From: CAG-217 sp963638105
Lineage (GTDB): Bacteria; Bacillota; Clostridia; Oscillospirales; Acutalibacteraceae
Direction: 5' to 3'
Assembly (NCBI GenBank): GCA_963638105.1
Contig: CAVHPP010000011.1
Location: 1-60,814 of the forward strand
Length of the DNA stretch: 60,814 nucleotides
A program made the position numbers and the translations under genes. Positions 58,948 to 60,814 of the stretch are shown piece by piece; the first letter of the stretch is position 1; each line of letters opens with the position of its first letter. The notes beneath the pieces are model-generated. The model was not told the origin of the DNA. It worked only from the letters and a program-made list of their open reading frames with translations, and did not search any database.

Positions 58948-59166
58948 TTATCCTTTTTTGCCCCGCTTGGCCTTTTGGCGGCTGAAGTGCAGTTCTCGCA
59001 TACCCTCCACCTGGTCGCAGATGGGCTTTAGGTTGCAGGATTTGCAGTCCAGCAGCACATCGTCCAAAATATGATTGAGGGCGTCTGTGGTGCTGCGAAT
59101 TGTTTCCGCCAAAGCGGCGAGCGTATCCAGCGACGGCCGGTCAATGGGTTCATCGTACAGGATCAT
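58948..59166 (-). CDS. Small cysteine-rich protein, probable metal-binding
   Basis: A 72-residue protein without an assigned family. Residues 1-38 are helical and acidic (DTLAALAETIRSTTDALNHI). Cys41, Cys44 and Cys50 in DCKSCNLKPICDQVEGM plus His60 could bind a metal or cluster. The tail is strongly basic (SRQKAKRGKKG). It has a near-consensus promoter 20 bases upstream and a terminator 10 bases downstream, so it is a real single gene despite its size. It diverges from tcdA, whose relevance is unknown. Confidence 0.75.
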   Translation of the reverse strand: MILYDEPIDRPSLDTLAALAETIRSTTDALNHILDDVLLDCKSCNLKPICDQVEGMRELHFSRQKAKRGKKG

Positions 59167-59192
59167 CGGAGCTTTCTGTCCTTATCGTTCTG

Positions 59193-59221
59193 ATTATACA
59201 TAAGAAAGCGACAGTGTGCAA
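59193..59221 (-). promoter_or_regulatory. Promoter of the small Cys-rich gene
   Basis: Reverse-strand TTGCAC (59221-59216) and TATAAT (59198-59193), spacer 17 bases. Confidence 0.78.
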
Positions 59222-59307
59222 TATTTTTCGTTAAAGTTTTATCGAACTTTTTAATGTGATTTATCAATATAGGACATAATCGGAATTTCGTCTATCTTTT
59301 AAGCCGG

Positions 59308-59336
59308 TTGACAGCGCCGAACCCTTGCCGTATAAT
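59308..59336 (+). promoter_or_regulatory. Consensus promoter of tcdA
   Basis: TTGACA (59308-59313) and TATAAT (59331-59336), spacer 17 bases. Upstream, AAAGTT/AACTTT (59233-59250) forms a short dyad. Confidence 0.88.
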
Positions 59337-59364
59337 AAGTCTATTAAAAAGGTAGGTATTCGCT

Positions 59365-60090
59365 ATGGAACAGGCATTTTCCAGAACAGAATTACTCTTG
59401 GGCAGCAGCGCTCTGGAGCGACTGGCCGCCGCGCGGGTGGCGGTATTCGGCATTGGCGGCGTAGGCGGCTATGTGTGCGAGGCTTTGGCCCGTACGGGCG
59501 TGGGGCACCTGGATCTGATCGACAGCGACACGGTGGCCGTGTCCAATATCAACCGCCAGATCATCGCCACCACCAAAACCGTGGGGCAGTACAAGACGGA
59601 CGCGATGGAGGCTCGGATCTTAGACATCAATCCGGCGGCCAAAATTACCAAGCACAACTGCTTCTTTTTGCCGGAAACGGCGGCGGATTTTCCCTTTAAC
59701 CAATACGATTATGTGGTGGACGCGGTAGACACCATGAGCGCCAAGCTGGCGCTGGTGACCCATTGCCACGCCGCCGGCGTGCCCATCATCTGCGCCATGG
59801 GCGCCGGGAATAAGCTGGACCCCACCGGCTTTCAGGTGGCGGACCTGGCTAAAACGAAAATGGACCCGCTGGCCCGGGTCATGCGCCGGGAGCTGAAAAA
59901 GCGGGGCATTCACCACCTAAAGGTGGTCTACTCCCAGGAACCGCCTATTCCCACCACCGGCGCCGGACAGGGCGATTCGGACCACCCCGGCCGCCGCAGC
60001 ACGCCCGGCAGCGTGGCCTTTGTGCCCTCCGTGATGGGCCTGATCCTGGCCGGGGAAGTAATCAAGGATCTGATGAAAGCGGAAAAATAA
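59365..60090 (+). CDS. tcdA: tRNA threonylcarbamoyladenosine dehydratase TcdA
   Basis: TcdA (YgdL/CsdL) is an E1-like enzyme that cyclises t6A37 to ct6A in ANN-reading tRNAs using ATP. The 241-residue ThiF/MoeB-fold protein begins with FSRTELLLGSSALERLAAAR, has the ATP loop VFGIGGVGGYVCEALAR and the Arg of SNINRQIIA. The segment VVYSQEPPIP and a closing PSVMGLILAGEVI are specific for TcdA-type proteins. No ubiquitin-like partner is nearby. It starts shortly after its promoter and ends at a terminator. Confidence 0.93.
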   Translation: MEQAFSRTELLLGSSALERLAAARVAVFGIGGVGGYVCEALARTGVGHLDLIDSDTVAVSNINRQIIATTKTVGQYKTDAMEARILDINPAAKITKHNCFFLPETAADFPFNQYDYVVDAVDTMSAKLALVTHCHAAGVPIICAMGAGNKLDPTGFQVADLAKTKMDPLARVMRRELKKRGIHHLKVVYSQEPPIPTTGAGQGDSDHPGRRSTPGSVAFVPSVMGLILAGEVIKDLMKAEK

Positions 60091-60097
60091 GCAAGCA

Positions 60098-60133
60098 AAA
60101 AGCCAACCGAGCAAGACGCCCGATTGGCTTTTT
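60098..60133. terminator. Bidirectional terminator after tcdA
   Basis: AAGCCAA (60100-60106) pairs with TTGGCTT (60124-60130), with A and T runs on the two sides. Confidence 0.85.
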
Positions 60134-60172
60134 TCTGTTTTGGCAATACGCCGTTTATGCAGGGATTGTCGG

Positions 60173-60295
60173 TCACTGACGCACCCGAGTCTTGATGTTC
60201 TTTACGGTCAGAACCAGGCTGGCAGTGGACGCAGCCACAGCAGCCAAGAGCAGCGGCCGGCGCAGCTTTTCCGGTGCAAAAGCAAAAGCCGCCAC
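60173..60295 (-). CDS. Possible small membrane peptide
   Basis: A 40-residue reading frame from GTG at 60295. It runs FAFAPEKLRRPLLLAAVAA, a basic segment leading into one hydrophobic helix, then a basic tail. The terminator at 60098-60133 suits a transcript from this strand. The start codon is weak, with only GGGACAG upstream, and no promoter is evident. It may equally be a relic. Confidence 0.3.
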   Translation of the reverse strand: MAAFAFAPEKLRRPLLLAAVAASTASLVLTVKNIKTRVRQ

Positions 60296-60814
60296 CTGTC
60301 CCGGCAGTCAACGGAAAATTCTGTTTTCGCGGCTCACAGGGTCATTTTTGGTACAGTAAAACGACCCGGAACAGATTTTCATTGCACTTTACTGCGGAGC
60401 GTGGTACAGTAGGCTTGTAAGGCGGGTGGCCGTCTTGCATATATGCTCATAATTATACATTTTGTACTCCTATTTTCATTTTTTTACTTCCTTGTGTTTT
60501 TTCCTTTCTGCGGCTCGGGCAGCCACCTACCCGGGCAGCCTACACCCATGGCGGGTTGCCGACCGCCATCTACTTTTTTACTTAGAAGCGCAAAGCCTCT
60601 AAGATGTTGATTGCGTCGTCCGGTGTTTTGCATGTCTTCAAGGCACCGGACACAAATTCAATCTACCGAGCCCACAGGCCTGACCGAGCAGATCAAAACT
60701 GCCCGGCTTTTTCTATACCTCGCATTACCAAGTACTGCAATAAGTACTGCAACGCCGGAGAAAAAGTGCTGCTCCGCTGGAGAAAAAAGACAGCCGGTCA
60801 CAGAAGTATAAGGC
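60296..60814. other. Repeat-bearing, non-coding right edge
   Basis: No convincing gene is present. TGGTACAGTA occurs at 60349-60358 and 60402-60411. AAGTACTGCAA occurs twice in tandem at 60730-60740 and 60742-60752. GGGCAGCC motifs recur near 60517-60540. On the reverse strand 60582-60662 reads as a protein-like tail (SGALKTCKTPDDAINILEAL) that is cut off upstream by a TAG. The mix suggests the decayed end of a mobile or mobilisable element. Confidence 0.4.

Noticed and set aside
60730..60752. CRISPR array
   Set aside because: Only two 11-base units with one base between them; no spacers and no cas genes.

Overview
The window looks like the chromosome of an anaerobic, fermentative, spore-forming Bacillota, most likely a Clostridia member of the Oscillospiraceae/Ruminococcaceae group. 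The reasons are a SpoVT gene, pyruvate formate-lyase with its activase, an A-type flavodiiron protein and rubrerythrin (oxygen defence in anaerobes), Gram-positive style lipoproteins and promoters, and compact GC-rich operons. Family placement is inference; no rRNA is present.

Layout. Positions 1-5739 are the right end of an integrated mobile element: a run of hairpins, a small conserved protein and three tandem, start/stop-overlapping large serine recombinases. The element ends inside spoVT, whose first ten or so codons are missing here. Next come a YczE-like membrane protein (6394-7227), a reverse-strand murA-walJ-rlmH operon (7416-10042), a reverse HAD phosphatase-GPH symporter-metallophosphatase group (10410-13948), nadB-nadC (14178-16332), and a reverse rlmB-(P-type-ATPase-like pseudoenzyme)-rubrerythrin group (16461-20282). 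hisH-hisF, tRNA-Ser(CGA) and a short AT-rich insert with one unknown gene follow (20401-23330), then a PfkB kinase.

From 24442 to 32745 lies a long reverse-strand nucleobase/nucleoside salvage operon: xpt, a BMP-type ABC nucleoside importer, hpt, upp and uraA. A ClC antiporter diverges from it. Positions 34555-38454 hold two PHP phosphoesterases, a YgjP-type metallopeptidase, a small partner protein and a PI-PLC-like gene. The reverse ddl-ywiB-argS-radical SAM operon (38514-43185) is followed by an unknown gene, serC-serA, and a thiamine-precursor import operon (thiamine-binding protein, ThiX, ThiY, ThiZ) behind a TPP-type riboswitch whose second half is strongly diverged. pflA/pflB, a FucO-like alcohol dehydrogenase, a flavodiiron protein with a barrel-less amidohydrolase fragment, a secreted GH51 arabinofuranosidase, a small Cys-rich protein and tcdA complete the coding part. 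The last 700 bases carry repeats and remnants but no clear gene.

Best leads: the site-specific insertion into spoVT by a triple-recombinase element; the P-type-ATPase-like protein that has lost every catalytic signature and gained DKT repeats; the diverged TPP-type riboswitch on a pyrimidine-precursor transporter; the amidohydrolase lacking its catalytic barrel; and two divergent promoters sharing one palindromic -35 hexamer at 37528-37533. All calls rest on reading the sequence and on recall of protein families; no database search was run.
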